Notes: generated from the sequence alone by a model not told the origin. A DNA stretch of 64,000 bases from Rhodospirillales bacterium (GCA_016699855.1 CP064988.1:2322501-2386500); one strand, 5' to 3'; counted from the stretch's first letter, positions 47,690 to 57,981 are shown. Numbers and translations are program-made.

Positions 47690-49054
47690 TCATCCCGGCT
47701 TGCGCCACGGCGTGAACGCCAGCACGCCGGCGGCGATCAAGGCGTAGGCCAGCATCGCCGCGGCGATGGCCCAGCACAGCGCGGCGTAACCGAGGTCGAG
47801 GCGCAGCGCGACGAAGGCGCCGAGCGCCGCCAGCGCGAGCCGCGCGGTGGCCGCCAGCACGGGCCCGAGGATGCGGCCCGACCCCTGGGTCGCGAAGTAC
47901 AGGCAGACGCCGAAGCCGAAGCAACCGAAAGTCGGGCCGACCCGCTGGAGATACTCCGCTGTCGCGGCGCGGACGGCGGGGTCGGCGGTGTAGATGCCGC
48001 TCCACCACTCGGGTTTGATGGCGAAGACCAGCCCGATCACCCCGCTGATCGCGCCGGCGAACAACGCGCCGAACAGCGCGATGCGCCGGGCGCGCTGGAT
48101 CTGGCCGGCGCCGACGTTCATGCCGACCATCGGCACCAGCGCCGCGCCGATACCGAACACGACGGGGATCTGGAGCATCTCCAGCCGCGCGCCGATGCCG
48201 TATCCCGCCAGCGCGACGGCGCCGAAGCCGGCGACCATCGCCGACATCAGGAGCACGGTGCCGGCGTTCTGCAGCGAGAAGAACACCGCCACGCCGCCGA
48301 CCCGGAGGATGTCGCGGAACATCGCGCCCGACGGTACGACGCCGGCCAGCGACACCCGCACCCGCGCGCGTGGCGAGCGCAGATAGACCAGCGTCGCCAG
48401 CGTGCCGGCGGCGCTGGCGACCACGGTCGACCAGCCGATGCCGGCGATGCCCAGCGCCGGCACCGGTCCGGCGCCGAGCGTCAGCGTGAAGGCCAGCGCG
48501 ACCTGCAGCGCCGCCGTCGCCAGCATGATCGCCGTCGGCACCGCCATGTCGCCGGTGCCGCGCACCACGCTGATCAACGTGGCCATCAACCAGATGCCGG
48601 CGACGCCGGCGAACAGGACGTTGGAGTAGTCGAGCGCCAGCGTCAGCACCGCGCCTCTCGCGCCCAGCGCGCCGTAGATCGAGGCGCCGAAACCGCACAT
48701 CAGCGCCGTGAAGAACAGGCCGAAACCCGTCGCGATGGCCAGCGCGTGCAGCGCCAGGGCGCGCGCCCGCGCCGTGTCGCGGGCGCCGAGCGCGCGGGCC
48801 ACGGCCGAGGACACGCCGCCGCCCATGGCGCCGTTGGCCATGGTCTGCATCAGGACGAGGAACGGGAACACGTAGGCGTTGGCCGCCAGCGCCTCGGCGC
48901 CCAGCGCGCCGACGAACGCCGTCTCGGCCACGGTGACGAGGCTGGCGACGATGACCGTCACCGCGTTGGGCGCGGCGAGCCGCAGAATGGTCGGCAGGAT
49001 CGGCGCCGCGAGGATCATCCGCTCGCGGGCGCTGCGTTCCGGGGGCTGGGACAC
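47690..49054 (-). CDS. MATE-family efflux transporter 2
   Basis: Paralogue of the protein at 41832-43223, 454 residues, 12 membrane segments. Corresponding motifs are LRLAAPNAVTVIVASLVTVAE, FVGALG and GYGIGARLEMLQIPVVFGIGAAL. The frame runs to 49219, but the GTG at 49054 has GAGGA five bases upstream and gives an N-terminus matching the paralogue. It ends 45 bases after the foreign GHKL gene. Confidence 0.9.
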   Translation of the reverse strand: MSQPPERSARERMILAAPILPTILRLAAPNAVTVIVASLVTVAETAFVGALGAEALAANAYVFPFLVLMQTMANGAMGGGVSSAVARALGARDTARARALALHALAIATGFGLFFTALMCGFGASIYGALGARGAVLTLALDYSNVLFAGVAGIWLMATLISVVRGTGDMAVPTAIMLATAALQVALAFTLTLGAGPVPALGIAGIGWSTVVASAAGTLATLVYLRSPRARVRVSLAGVVPSGAMFRDILRVGGVAVFFSLQNAGTVLLMSAMVAGFGAVALAGYGIGARLEMLQIPVVFGIGAALVPMVGMNVGAGQIQRARRIALFGALFAGAISGVIGLVFAIKPEWWSGIYTADPAVRAATAEYLQRVGPTFGCFGFGVCLYFATQGSGRILGPVLAATARLALAALGAFVALRLDLGYAALCWAIAAAMLAYALIAAGVLAFTPWRKPG

Positions 49055-49217
49055 GGATTCCTCGGGCGTTGCGGCGACAGCACTACGCGGTTCCCCGCGC
49101 CGCCGCACATGAGAAATGCGACGGGAGGCACGAGCGGGATCGCGGCCCGCGGCGCGGGCGCCACGATTCGCGGCGGGACTGCTATCATGGCGCCGGCGAC
49201 ACGGGCGGAGGATGGGC

Positions 49218-50117
49218 ATGGCGGCGATCTACGAATTCGGCGGCCTCGACGGCGCGACGATCCAGGTCGCCAGCGCCGCCCGGCTCGACGATTTCCGGGC
49301 GCGCTTCTTCGGCCTGTGGCCGCTGCGGCGGATCGAGGCGACCGACGACGACCGCGTCGACATCGCCATCGACGCCATCAGCGACGGCTTCCACATCCGC
49401 CACGGCGCGCTGGAAGGCGGCGCCGTCGAGGTGCCGGACGCCGCCGAGGCCGCGAACCAGCTGGTCGGGTTGCTGGCCGCGGAGCTGCTGTCGCGGCGCG
49501 GCGATCTGATCGGCACGCACGCCGGCGCCGCCGCCGGCCCCGGCGGCGTGATCCTTCTGGTGGGCGATTCGCTCAGCGGCAAGAGCACCCTGGCGCTGCA
49601 GCTCGCGCGGCGCGGCGCGCGCTTCTTCGGCGACGACCGCATCGCGCTGGCGCCCGGCGGCTTCGGCGGGGGCCGCGCGCCCGCCGCCATCGGCCTCGGC
49701 CTGACGCCGCGCATGCGCCTGCCCGTGCATCCCGGCGCCGGCGCCACGCTGGCCGCCTTCGTCGAGGGCAACGCCGTGGTCGAGCACATGGACTGGCAGG
49801 GCGAGCCGACCGTGGCCTACATCGACCTCGCGATCGACGCGTTCCCGGTGGCGGCGTTCGGCGACTCCGCGCCGGTCGCGGCCCTCGTGCTGCCGCGCCG
49901 GCGCGACGACGACGCGGACGTCCTGTTCCTCGACGACGCGACGCAGAACGAGGCGGCGCTGGCCCTGCTGCGCCAGTCGACCGCGCCGGGCATGGAGTCG
50001 CGCGCGCTGGTGGCGGCGGTGGCGCAGGTCGCCAGGGCCGTGCCGTGCCTGCGTCTGGAATACGGCAGCAGCGCCGCGGCGTGCGATCTGCTGTGCCAGC
50101 GCTTCGACATCTCGTGA
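49218..50117 (+). CDS. HprK-related kinase (HPr-rel-A-like system)
   Basis: 299-residue P-loop protein distantly related to HPr kinase/phosphorylase. Walker A VGDSLSGKSTLALQL at residues 115-129 and GARFFGDDRIALAPG just after (Walker B-like acid pair) are the HprK_C core. No HPr gene is near. With the PqqD-like gene 51 bases downstream and a nucleotidyltransferase-like gene opposite, it matches what I recall as the HPr-rel-A gene set of NCBI family models. Its target is unknown; a cell-surface polysaccharide or peptide role is suggested by the ligase-like gene that follows. Start chosen for GGAG seven bases upstream. Confidence 0.8.
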   Translation: MAAIYEFGGLDGATIQVASAARLDDFRARFFGLWPLRRIEATDDDRVDIAIDAISDGFHIRHGALEGGAVEVPDAAEAANQLVGLLAAELLSRRGDLIGTHAGAAAGPGGVILLVGDSLSGKSTLALQLARRGARFFGDDRIALAPGGFGGGRAPAAIGLGLTPRMRLPVHPGAGATLAAFVEGNAVVEHMDWQGEPTVAYIDLAIDAFPVAAFGDSAPVAALVLPRRRDDDADVLFLDDATQNEAALALLRQSTAPGMESRALVAAVAQVARAVPCLRLEYGSSAAACDLLCQRFDIS

Positions 50118-50168
50118 GCGGCGCGGCGACGGCTTGACGCCGCGCGCGCCGCGCCCGAGAACGCCGCC

Positions 50169-50435
50169 ATGCCCCGCTACCGGCGCGCGCCCGACATCGT
50201 CGCCACGACGCTCGACGACGGCACGTTCCTCGTCGATCCTGCGACGCAGGATATCTTCCATCTCGACGCGCTGGGCGGCGGCGTGTGGAACGCGCTGGCC
50301 GATCCGGAGTCGCGCGACGATCTGCTGGCGCTGCTGCGCGAGGCGTTCCCCGACATCGACCCCGCCGTCGTGGCGGCGGATCTCGACGCGCTGCTGGCCG
50401 ATCTGTCGGCGCGCGGCCTGGTCGCGGTGGCGTGA
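50169..50435 (+). CDS. PqqD-like small protein of the HprK-related system
   Basis: 88-residue PqqD-fold protein. PqqD proteins bind precursor peptides for radical SAM or other modifying enzymes. Core features are TLDDGTFLVDPATQDIFHLDALGGGVWN and the acidic helical C-terminus ADLDALLADLSARGLV. It lies directly after the HprK-related kinase. No peptide precursor or radical SAM gene is in the window, so its client is unknown. Confidence 0.82.
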   Translation: MPRYRRAPDIVATTLDDGTFLVDPATQDIFHLDALGGGVWNALADPESRDDLLALLREAFPDIDPAVVAADLDALLADLSARGLVAVA

Positions 50436-50453
50436 CGGCGGCGCGCGCCGAGC

Positions 50454-51545
50454 CTAGACGCGTCCCCGCGCCTCGGCGGGGACACCGTCGCCGGGACGCA
50501 GCAACCCGGCCAGCCGGCGCGCGTTGAGCCGCGCCACCGTCGACGGCGCGTGCACGAGGACCGCCTCGCGCCACAGCGCGGCGGCGCCGGAGACGTCGTC
50601 CGGAAACATCCCCAGCCATTCGCCGACGACCGACGCGAAGACAGCGCCCGCGTATCCGCGCGGCGGCGCACCGCGGCCGGCGGGGATCGCCGTGGACGGC
50701 AGTCCGAGCGCCACGAGCAGGGCCAGCGTCACGTCCAGCGCGCGCCGCAGGCGGGCGGCGCCGGCGCGCCGGTCGATCTCGTCCCAGTCCAGCGACGCGC
50801 CGCGCGCGACCAGAAGCCGCGCCGCGTCGACCATCTTCGAGATCGTCTGCCAGCCGAACCGGTCCTTGGCGGCGTTGGAGACGCAGATCAGCAGGACGTG
50901 CTCGTCCTTCGGCGCCCGGAACGGACCCGCCGGACCCGCGACCGCGCGCGCGCCGGCGAACACGTCCGCCGCCGGCAGTCCGAGCGTCAGCGGATAGGCG
51001 TCGGGCGCGACGTGCAGGTCGATGTTCACGACGCCGTCGGGCGAATGGAACGGCACGAAGCTGGCGTCGGACACGAAGCCCCAGCGGCGCGCGCCGACGG
51101 CGCCGAAGCGGTAGCCCAGCGGCGCGAACACGTCGATCGCCGCGCCCAGCGCGTCGCGCGGCACCAGCACGTCGAGGTCGCCGACGATGCGCGCCGAGGG
51201 GTCGGGATGGAGCAGATGGGCATTGGCGAATCCCTTGAGCGCCACCGCCGGCACGCCGGCGGCATCCAGCCGCGCCAACGCCGCCGCCTGCGCCGCCAGC
51301 GTGAGCTTCGACAGGAGCGCGGCCGGTCGGGCGGCGGCCGGATCGACCAGAGGCGTGCCGAAACGCGACGCCAGCGGCGCCAGAAGGCTGGCCGCCCAGC
51401 CGGGGGAGACGCGCCGCAGCAGCCGGTCGACCAGCGTCCGCGACACCGCGGCCAGGTCCTCCAACGACGCGTCGGGCGGGGCGGTGCCGGTCAGCGCCGT
51501 CGTCCACAGGATCCGGGCCGCCTGCCCGGCCACGCGATCGGTCAC
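50454..51545 (-). CDS. Uncharacterised nucleotidyltransferase-like protein (NTP_transf_5 type)
   Basis: 363 residues, GTG start with no strong ribosome-binding site. The nucleotidyltransferase core is ALKGFANAHLL near residue 102 followed by RIVGDLDVLVPRDAL near 118, the G-D-x-D acid pair, and VNIDLHVAP, which supplies a third acid. This pattern is that of the family found with HprK-related and PqqD-like genes in polysaccharide or peptide clusters. It is encoded opposite to its presumed partners, convergent with pqqD-like. Confidence 0.78.
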   Translation of the reverse strand: MTDRVAGQAARILWTTALTGTAPPDASLEDLAAVSRTLVDRLLRRVSPGWAASLLAPLASRFGTPLVDPAAARPAALLSKLTLAAQAAALARLDAAGVPAVALKGFANAHLLHPDPSARIVGDLDVLVPRDALGAAIDVFAPLGYRFGAVGARRWGFVSDASFVPFHSPDGVVNIDLHVAPDAYPLTLGLPAADVFAGARAVAGPAGPFRAPKDEHVLLICVSNAAKDRFGWQTISKMVDAARLLVARGASLDWDEIDRRAGAARLRRALDVTLALLVALGLPSTAIPAGRGAPPRGYAGAVFASVVGEWLGMFPDDVSGAAALWREAVLVHAPSTVARLNARRLAGLLRPGDGVPAEARGRV

Positions 51546-51710
51546 AAATCCACGCCTGGACGGGCCCGGATGGCGTGAATCCGCGCCTTTCCGCGCCTTT
51601 CGGCCGCGCGCCGGATGGGTATAGGCCGCTGTCGCATTCCCGATACGATATGTTAATGTGCTGTCTTAACAAGTCCTTAAGGGCGAGCCACGGACCCCGA
51701 AAACTCCCGG

Positions 51711-54227
51711 ATGTCGTCGTTCCTGTTCTGGGCGCTGACCGGCCTCGTCTGCCTGTCGCCGCTCCCCCTCGGGTCCAACCGGCCCCTGCCGTGGAGCGTG
51801 CTGGCGCTCACGGTCGGAATCATGCTGGCGCTCTGGGGGATCGACCGCGTGCGCGCGGTCGCGGGTGGCGGTCGGATGCGACGCTCGCACCGCGAGCCCG
51901 CCGCGCCGGCGACGACCATCGACCGCGCCGCGCTCGGCCTGGCGGTCGGCTTCGCCGTCCTGTTCCTGTGGTACGTGGTCCAGAGCTCGACGGCGGCGCC
52001 GTCCGTCCTCCACCATCCCGCCTGGGCCGAGGCGGCGCAGGCGCTGGGGATCGCGTCGAGCGCGTCGCCCAGCCTCGATCCGACGGCCAGCCGCACGCTG
52101 GCGATGAAGATCTTCAGCTACGCCGGCGTGTTCTTCCTCTCATTGCAGCTTTGCCGCGACCGCCAGCGTGCGCGGTTCGCGCTGTGGGCCATCGGCCTGG
52201 CCGGATTCGGCTACGCGCTCTACGGCCTGGTCGCCAAGTTCGGCGGTTTCGCCACGATCCTGTGGTTCCCCAAGACGGCCTACGTCGAGAGCGTCACCTC
52301 GACCTTCATCAACCGCAACAGCTACGCGACCTACGCCGGGCTGGCGGTGATCGCCGTGCTGGCGCCGCTGCTGTCGGAGTTCCGCCGCATCATGCGCAGC
52401 TCCGGCGGCCTGATCCGTCTGCTGGTCGCGGTGTCGGAGGAGGCGACGCCGGCGATGTACGCCGGCATCGCCGCGGTCTGCGCCGGCCTGGTCGCCGTCA
52501 TCCTGACCGGCTCGCGCGCCGGCCTGATGTCGCTGGCGCTGGGACTGGCGGTGTTCTGGACCGGCATGCTGCTGGCGCGGGACATCCGGCTGCGCACCTG
52601 GTTCGCCGGCTTCGCGATCGGCGCGGTGGCGCTGGCCGGCGCGCTGGCGTTGAGCGGCGAACATCTGCTCAAGCGCGTGATGGACGGCGGGCCGGAATCG
52701 CGCGGCGCGCTCTACGAGGTCGGCCGCGCCGCGATGGCCGAGCGGCCGCTGGCCGGCCACGGGCTGGGCACGTTCGGGCCGGCGTTCAACCGCGCCAATG
52801 ACGGCACCGCGCGCTTCGAGACCTACGTCGATCTCGCCCACAACACCTACCTCGAGCTCGCGACCGAGGCCGGCATCCCCGCCTTCCTGCTGAGCCTCGC
52901 GCTGGTCGGCGCGGTGGTCGGCGCCGGCGCCACCGGCCTGTTCGCGCGCGGCCGCGGCAGCGCCGCGTCGATCGCCGCGGTGGCGGGCGCGGCCCTCGTC
53001 GGCGCCCACGCGATGGTGGATTTCAGCGTCCAGATGCCGGCCGTGGCGGTGACGTTCATGCTGATGCTCGGCGCGGCGGCGGCGCAGGCGTTGACGGCCG
53101 AGCGCGGCGTCGTGTCGATCCATCCGCTCGACGTCGCCGAGGCGCACGCGGAGAGCCGCACCGGCAGCCGCCGGCGGCGGCGTGTCCCGGCCGGCCGGCG
53201 CCACTCCGACCGTCCGCTCTCGGCCGACGACGCGGTCACGCCGTCGCCGCAGCTGGTGATCGACGCCGTGCAGGTGACGCCGACGACGGCGTCCGGCCGC
53301 GTCGACCTCGGCGCGCTGGGCGCGATGCGGGGCGCGCGCGGGCTGGCGCCGGCGCCGATGCGGCCGGTCCGCCCGTCCGAGGCGATATCGGAGCCGTCGC
53401 CACCGCGCGGCGTGTCGCCGGCCACGGATGGCCTGTCGTCGGACGAGCGCGCGGCGGCGATGCGCGCGGCGCTGGCGCCGCTGTTCGCCGGATCGCGCGA
53501 CGGTCCGCGGTTGGACGAGGGAACGGCCGTGACGATCGAGGCGGAAGCCACGCCGGTCGACACGATGCCGTCGGCCGCCGCGCCGGACTCCGACGACGAC
53601 GTCCACATCCTCGACCCCCGCGACGCGCTGGACGGCGACACGACGGCGGAGACCGTCGAGGCGCCCGCCGCCGTGGCTCCACCGACGCCCGTGATCACGC
53701 GCATCGAGACGCCGAAACCGTACGCGCCGCCCGCCGCGACACCCGCGCCGCCGACCACCCCGTCCACCGGCATGCCGGAGTCCAGCGACTACGCCGCCGC
53801 GCTGGCGCGTTGGCGCGCCCTGCGCTCGCGACCCGGCGGCGTCGACGCCGCGACCGCGACGCTGGGCGCCGCCGGCGGCCTCGGCGCCACGCGTGCGCCG
53901 TCCGCGTCCGGCGCGACCGAGGGCGTCATCACGTCGCTGCCCGGCCGGCCGCCGGCGCATGACGGGCCGCCGTCGCCGTCCGAGATGCCGCAGCCCAGCG
54001 TCGTGCCGTTCACGTCCGGGCTGACGCCGCCGCCCGAGCCGCAGGACGGCCTGTCCGCCGTGCTCGACGCCGGCGACGGCATGCAGCCACCGACGCCGAC
54101 GGCTTGGCCCGGCGTGACGACGCTGCGCACCAGCCCGGCCGAGGACACGCGGATCGAACCCGACGACGTCAAGCCGCGCCGCAGCGCCGAGATCGTCGAG
54201 CTGCCGCGCGGCCCGCGCGCCTCGTAG
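51711..54227 (+). CDS. O-antigen-ligase/polymerase-like membrane protein with long disordered tail
   Basis: 838 residues. The first 470 or so hold about ten membrane segments and Wzy_C/WaaL motifs: FINRNSYATYAGLA, LTGSRAGLMSLALG, AGHGLGTFGPAFN and DLAHNTYLELATEAG with the conserved His. These proteins polymerise or transfer glycans at the periplasmic face. From about residue 480 the chain is hydrophilic and rich in Pro, Ala, Thr and Ser with no fold signal, about 350 residues, which is unusual for the family. It follows the HprK-related cluster and may be its surface-glycan effector. Confidence 0.82.
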   Translation: MSSFLFWALTGLVCLSPLPLGSNRPLPWSVLALTVGIMLALWGIDRVRAVAGGGRMRRSHREPAAPATTIDRAALGLAVGFAVLFLWYVVQSSTAAPSVLHHPAWAEAAQALGIASSASPSLDPTASRTLAMKIFSYAGVFFLSLQLCRDRQRARFALWAIGLAGFGYALYGLVAKFGGFATILWFPKTAYVESVTSTFINRNSYATYAGLAVIAVLAPLLSEFRRIMRSSGGLIRLLVAVSEEATPAMYAGIAAVCAGLVAVILTGSRAGLMSLALGLAVFWTGMLLARDIRLRTWFAGFAIGAVALAGALALSGEHLLKRVMDGGPESRGALYEVGRAAMAERPLAGHGLGTFGPAFNRANDGTARFETYVDLAHNTYLELATEAGIPAFLLSLALVGAVVGAGATGLFARGRGSAASIAAVAGAALVGAHAMVDFSVQMPAVAVTFMLMLGAAAAQALTAERGVVSIHPLDVAEAHAESRTGSRRRRRVPAGRRHSDRPLSADDAVTPSPQLVIDAVQVTPTTASGRVDLGALGAMRGARGLAPAPMRPVRPSEAISEPSPPRGVSPATDGLSSDERAAAMRAALAPLFAGSRDGPRLDEGTAVTIEAEATPVDTMPSAAAPDSDDDVHILDPRDALDGDTTAETVEAPAAVAPPTPVITRIETPKPYAPPAATPAPPTTPSTGMPESSDYAAALARWRALRSRPGGVDAATATLGAAGGLGATRAPSASGATEGVITSLPGRPPAHDGPPSPSEMPQPSVVPFTSGLTPPPEPQDGLSAVLDAGDGMQPPTPTAWPGVTTLRTSPAEDTRIEPDDVKPRRSAEIVELPRGPRAS

Positions 54228-54284
54228 CGCGACGCTCCGGCGGCGTTTCCCCTATACTCGGCAGGTGCCAAGGGGAGCCCGCCG

Positions 54285-55361
54285 ATGAAGATCACCGCCG
54301 TCGACTCGATGCTGCTGTCGATCCCGTTCGAGGACCACGGCGGCGCGTGGGTGGCGAAGCGGTTCCAGACGCTGCTGGTACGCATCGACACCGACCAGGG
54401 CCTCAGCGGCTGGGGCGAGGTGTTCACCAAGAACGGCGAGGCGGCGCTGAAGGCGCTGTTCGACACGCACGTGGCGCCGTCTTTGATCGGGCGCGATCCA
54501 TCGCACATCCGCGCCATCGCGCGCGACCTGCAGCGTCAGCACCACAATTTCGGCCGTGTGGGCGTGATGGCGTTCTGCGTCTCGGCGGTCGATCTGGCGC
54601 TGTGGGACATCCTCGGCCAGGCCGCCGGCCTGCCGTTGCACCGCCTGCTCGGCGGAAGCGCCGTCACGGACGTGCCGCTCTACGCCAGCCTGACACGCTA
54701 CGGCGAGCCCGCGAAGGTCGCGCGGGCCTGCGAGCGCGCCGTCGCCGAGGGCTACCGCGCGATCAAGCTGCACGAGGTCACGGTCGAGGCCACGGCGGCG
54801 GCGCGCGCCGCGATCGGGCCCGACATCGCGCTCATGCTCGACACCAACTGCCCGTGGGATCTGGCCGAGGCGAAGCGGATCGCGAAGCGGCTGGAGGCCT
54901 ACGACCTGACGTGGCTGGAGGAGCCGACCTGGCCGCCGGAAAGCTACGCGACGCTGGCCGCGCTGCGGCGGTCGACGTCGATCCCGATCGCCGCCGGCGA
55001 GAACGCGGGCAGCCTCGCCGACTACCGCATGATGTTCGAGGCCGGCGCCGTCGACATCGTGCAGCCGGACATCGCCAAGGCGCACGGCCACACCGAGGCG
55101 TTGAAGATCGCGGCGCTGGCCGAGGCGCACGACGTCCAGTTCATGCCGCACTGCTTCATGATCGGCGCCGGCTACGCCCACACGCTGCATCTCTGCGCCG
55201 CGCTGGGCGTGCCGATGCTGGAGCGCTACTTCATCGAGCTGGCGGCCGAGCCGATGGGCGACGTGGTCAAGCCCTCGGGCGGCCGCGTCGCGGCGCCGGC
55301 CGGCCCCGGCCTCGGCTGCGCGCCCGACCCGCTGGCCGTGAAGCTGTACCGGGTGGCGTGA
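54285..55361 (+). CDS. Mandelate racemase/muconate-lactonizing-type enolase-superfamily enzyme
   Basis: 358 residues, cytoplasmic. Metal ligands are Asp in LMLDTNCPWD near 187, Glu in WLEEPTWP near 213 and Glu in IAAGENAG near 239. The first acid/base pair reads AIKLHEV (K-x-H), and FMPHCFM provides a possible His on the other face. K-x-H members act on acid sugars or hydroxy acids; the substrate is not predictable here. A TATACT box at 54253-54258 and GGGGAG before the ATG suggest its own promoter. Confidence 0.88.
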   Translation: MKITAVDSMLLSIPFEDHGGAWVAKRFQTLLVRIDTDQGLSGWGEVFTKNGEAALKALFDTHVAPSLIGRDPSHIRAIARDLQRQHHNFGRVGVMAFCVSAVDLALWDILGQAAGLPLHRLLGGSAVTDVPLYASLTRYGEPAKVARACERAVAEGYRAIKLHEVTVEATAAARAAIGPDIALMLDTNCPWDLAEAKRIAKRLEAYDLTWLEEPTWPPESYATLAALRRSTSIPIAAGENAGSLADYRMMFEAGAVDIVQPDIAKAHGHTEALKIAALAEAHDVQFMPHCFMIGAGYAHTLHLCAALGVPMLERYFIELAAEPMGDVVKPSGGRVAAPAGPGLGCAPDPLAVKLYRVA

Positions 55362-55402
55362 GGCGGACACCAACGGCCGGCGTGCCGTCCGCGGCGGCGA
55401 AG

Positions 55403-55539
55403 CCCCTCATCCGGCGCTTCGCGCCACCTTCTCCCCGCTGACGGGGGAGAAGGGGAAATCAATCTCTTCCCTTCTCCCCCTGACGAGGGGGAGAAAGTGC
55501 CCGAGGGTACGCCGCGGCAGCCGCGGCGGGGATGAGGGG
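55403..55539. repeat. Fold-back element, CCCCTCATCC subfamily
   Basis: CCCCTCATCC (55403-55412) and GGATGAGGGG (55530-55539) are perfect inverted ends. Inside, CCTTCTCCCC/GGGGGAGAAGG arms form further stems. It lies between the enolase and monooxygenase genes. Confidence 0.7.
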
Positions 55540-55622
55540 TCTTCGTCCCGCCAACCGGCATCCATCGACCCACGAAATCCTCTATCCTCGACGTGACCCA
55601 ATCACATCCGGAGTCCGACACG

Positions 55623-56708
55623 ATGGACCGCCCCCTCGAATTCGGCTGGTTCCTGCCGACCGCCGGCGACACCACCGCCTATGGCGAGCGCGACGCGCTG
55701 GTGCCGTCGTCGCCGGAGCTGTTCCAGAAGGTGGTCGACGCCGCCGAGGCCGCCGGCTTCGAGTACATGCTGATCCCCGTGCAGACGGCGTGCTGGGAGG
55801 CGTGGGTCACCGGCGCGATGATGGCGGGCCGCTCGAAGTCGATCCGCATGCTGGTGGCGGCGCGGCCCGGCTACATCAACCCCGTGCTGATGGCCAAGAT
55901 GGTCTCGACCTTCGACCAGCTCAGCGGCGGGCGAATCTGCGTCAATCTGATCGCCGGGCAGAGCGAGAAGGAGAACCGCTCCGAGGGGATCCTGTACGAC
56001 AAGGAGGAGCGCTACGCGATCATGGACGAGGAGGTCACGATCCTGAAGAAGCTGTGGACGACGAAGGGACCCGTCAGCCACAGCGGCAGGCACTACACGC
56101 TGACCGAGACGCAGATCCGGCCGGAGCCGTTCCAGAAGCCGCATCCCCGCTTCTATCTCGGCGGCGGCTCCAAGGACGCGTGGGAGATCTCCGCGAAGCA
56201 CGCCGACGTGCACCTGTTCTGGGGCGACACCTACGCCCGCATCGCCGACAACATGGCGGAGATCCGCGCCATGGCGGCGCGCCACGGACGGGGCGAGGCG
56301 ATCGGCTTCGGCATGCGGCTGCAGATCGTGTGCCGCGAGAGCGAGGCCGAGGCGTGGGACGCCGCCAACCGGCTGGTCAGCAGCGTCAGCGCCGAGCAGA
56401 CGAAATTCGTGCGCGAGCATTTCGCCACGTCGGAGGCCAACCGCCGCGTCCAGGAGCTGGCCGCGACCATGGGCGACCTGATCGAGCCGCATCTGTGGAC
56501 CGGCATCACCCGCACGCGGCCCGGCGCCGGCATCGCCGTGGTCGGGAACCCGCGGCAGTGCGCCGACACCCTGCAGAACTTCATCGACCTCGGCTGCCAC
56601 TCCTTCTGCCTGTCGGGCTACCTGCACGACGAGGAGGCGGAGCGCTTCGGCCGCCTCGTGCGCCCGCTGCTGGTCGAGCGCAACGCGGGAAGGATGAAGG
56701 CGGCGTAG
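55623..56708 (+). CDS. SsuD-like FMNH2-dependent alkanesulfonate monooxygenase family protein
   Basis: Luciferase-like monooxygenase (LLM) of the SsuD group, 361 residues. FGWFLPTAGDT at the N-terminus, VNLIAGQSEKENRSEG, FYLGGGSKDAWEI and GCHSFCLSGYLHDEEAERFG are SsuD-type segments. SsuD desulfonates alkanesulfonates with FMNH2 and O2. No ssuE reductase or Ssu transporter is adjacent, so another substrate is possible. The frame starts as early as 55593 (GTG); the ATG at 55623 better fits the family. Confidence 0.88.
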   Translation: MDRPLEFGWFLPTAGDTTAYGERDALVPSSPELFQKVVDAAEAAGFEYMLIPVQTACWEAWVTGAMMAGRSKSIRMLVAARPGYINPVLMAKMVSTFDQLSGGRICVNLIAGQSEKENRSEGILYDKEERYAIMDEEVTILKKLWTTKGPVSHSGRHYTLTETQIRPEPFQKPHPRFYLGGGSKDAWEISAKHADVHLFWGDTYARIADNMAEIRAMAARHGRGEAIGFGMRLQIVCRESEAEAWDAANRLVSSVSAEQTKFVREHFATSEANRRVQELAATMGDLIEPHLWTGITRTRPGAGIAVVGNPRQCADTLQNFIDLGCHSFCLSGYLHDEEAERFGRLVRPLLVERNAGRMKAA

Positions 56709-56712
56709 CTTG

Positions 56713-57543
<831 letters not shown>

Positions 57544-57591
57544 TCCCTCGTCCTCCAGGCAACGTCGCCGACGCCTATGCGTGCTGGACGC

Positions 57592-57981
57592 TCAACGCTC
57601 CTTCGCCACTACCGGACCCAACGCCCGGCGCACGCCCTCGGGATCGCCCGCGATCACCTTGAGATAGGCCCGCGCGGGCTGGTCGGGTTCGGTCCGGCCC
57701 TGCTCCCAGTCGCGCAAGGTGCCGACGGGGATGTGGTAGCGGGCGGCGAACTCCTCCTGAGTGAGACCCAGCGCGCGGCGCAGAGTGCTGATACGCGGCA
57801 CGCGGCGGGCCGTAGCGAACTCGTCCGCCGTCATCGGACGCGCGTCCGGATCGGCCGCCGCCGCCGCGGACACCTGCGTGGGCGTCATCGGGCGTGGCGG
57901 ACGGATCGCAATCCGGCGCCCGCCGCCGCGAGAGACCTTCATGACCGCGCCGTCATCGCGGATTTGCAGGATAGTAGCCAT
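57592..57981 (-). CDS. HTH (Xre/antitoxin-type) DNA-binding protein
   Basis: 129 residues from ATG 57981. A helix-turn-helix of the YiaG/HigA kind spans about 65-95 (LRRALGLTQEEFAARYHIP and GTLRDWEQG), followed by PARAYLKVIAGDPEGV. This form is usually the antitoxin of a toxin gene next to it, but none is found on either side: upstream is a fold-back repeat, downstream the membrane protein gene. Frame continues to 58032 without a better start. Confidence 0.75.
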   Translation of the reverse strand: MATILQIRDDGAVMKVSRGGGRRIAIRPPRPMTPTQVSAAAAADPDARPMTADEFATARRVPRISTLRRALGLTQEEFAARYHIPVGTLRDWEQGRTEPDQPARAYLKVIAGDPEGVRRALGPVVAKER

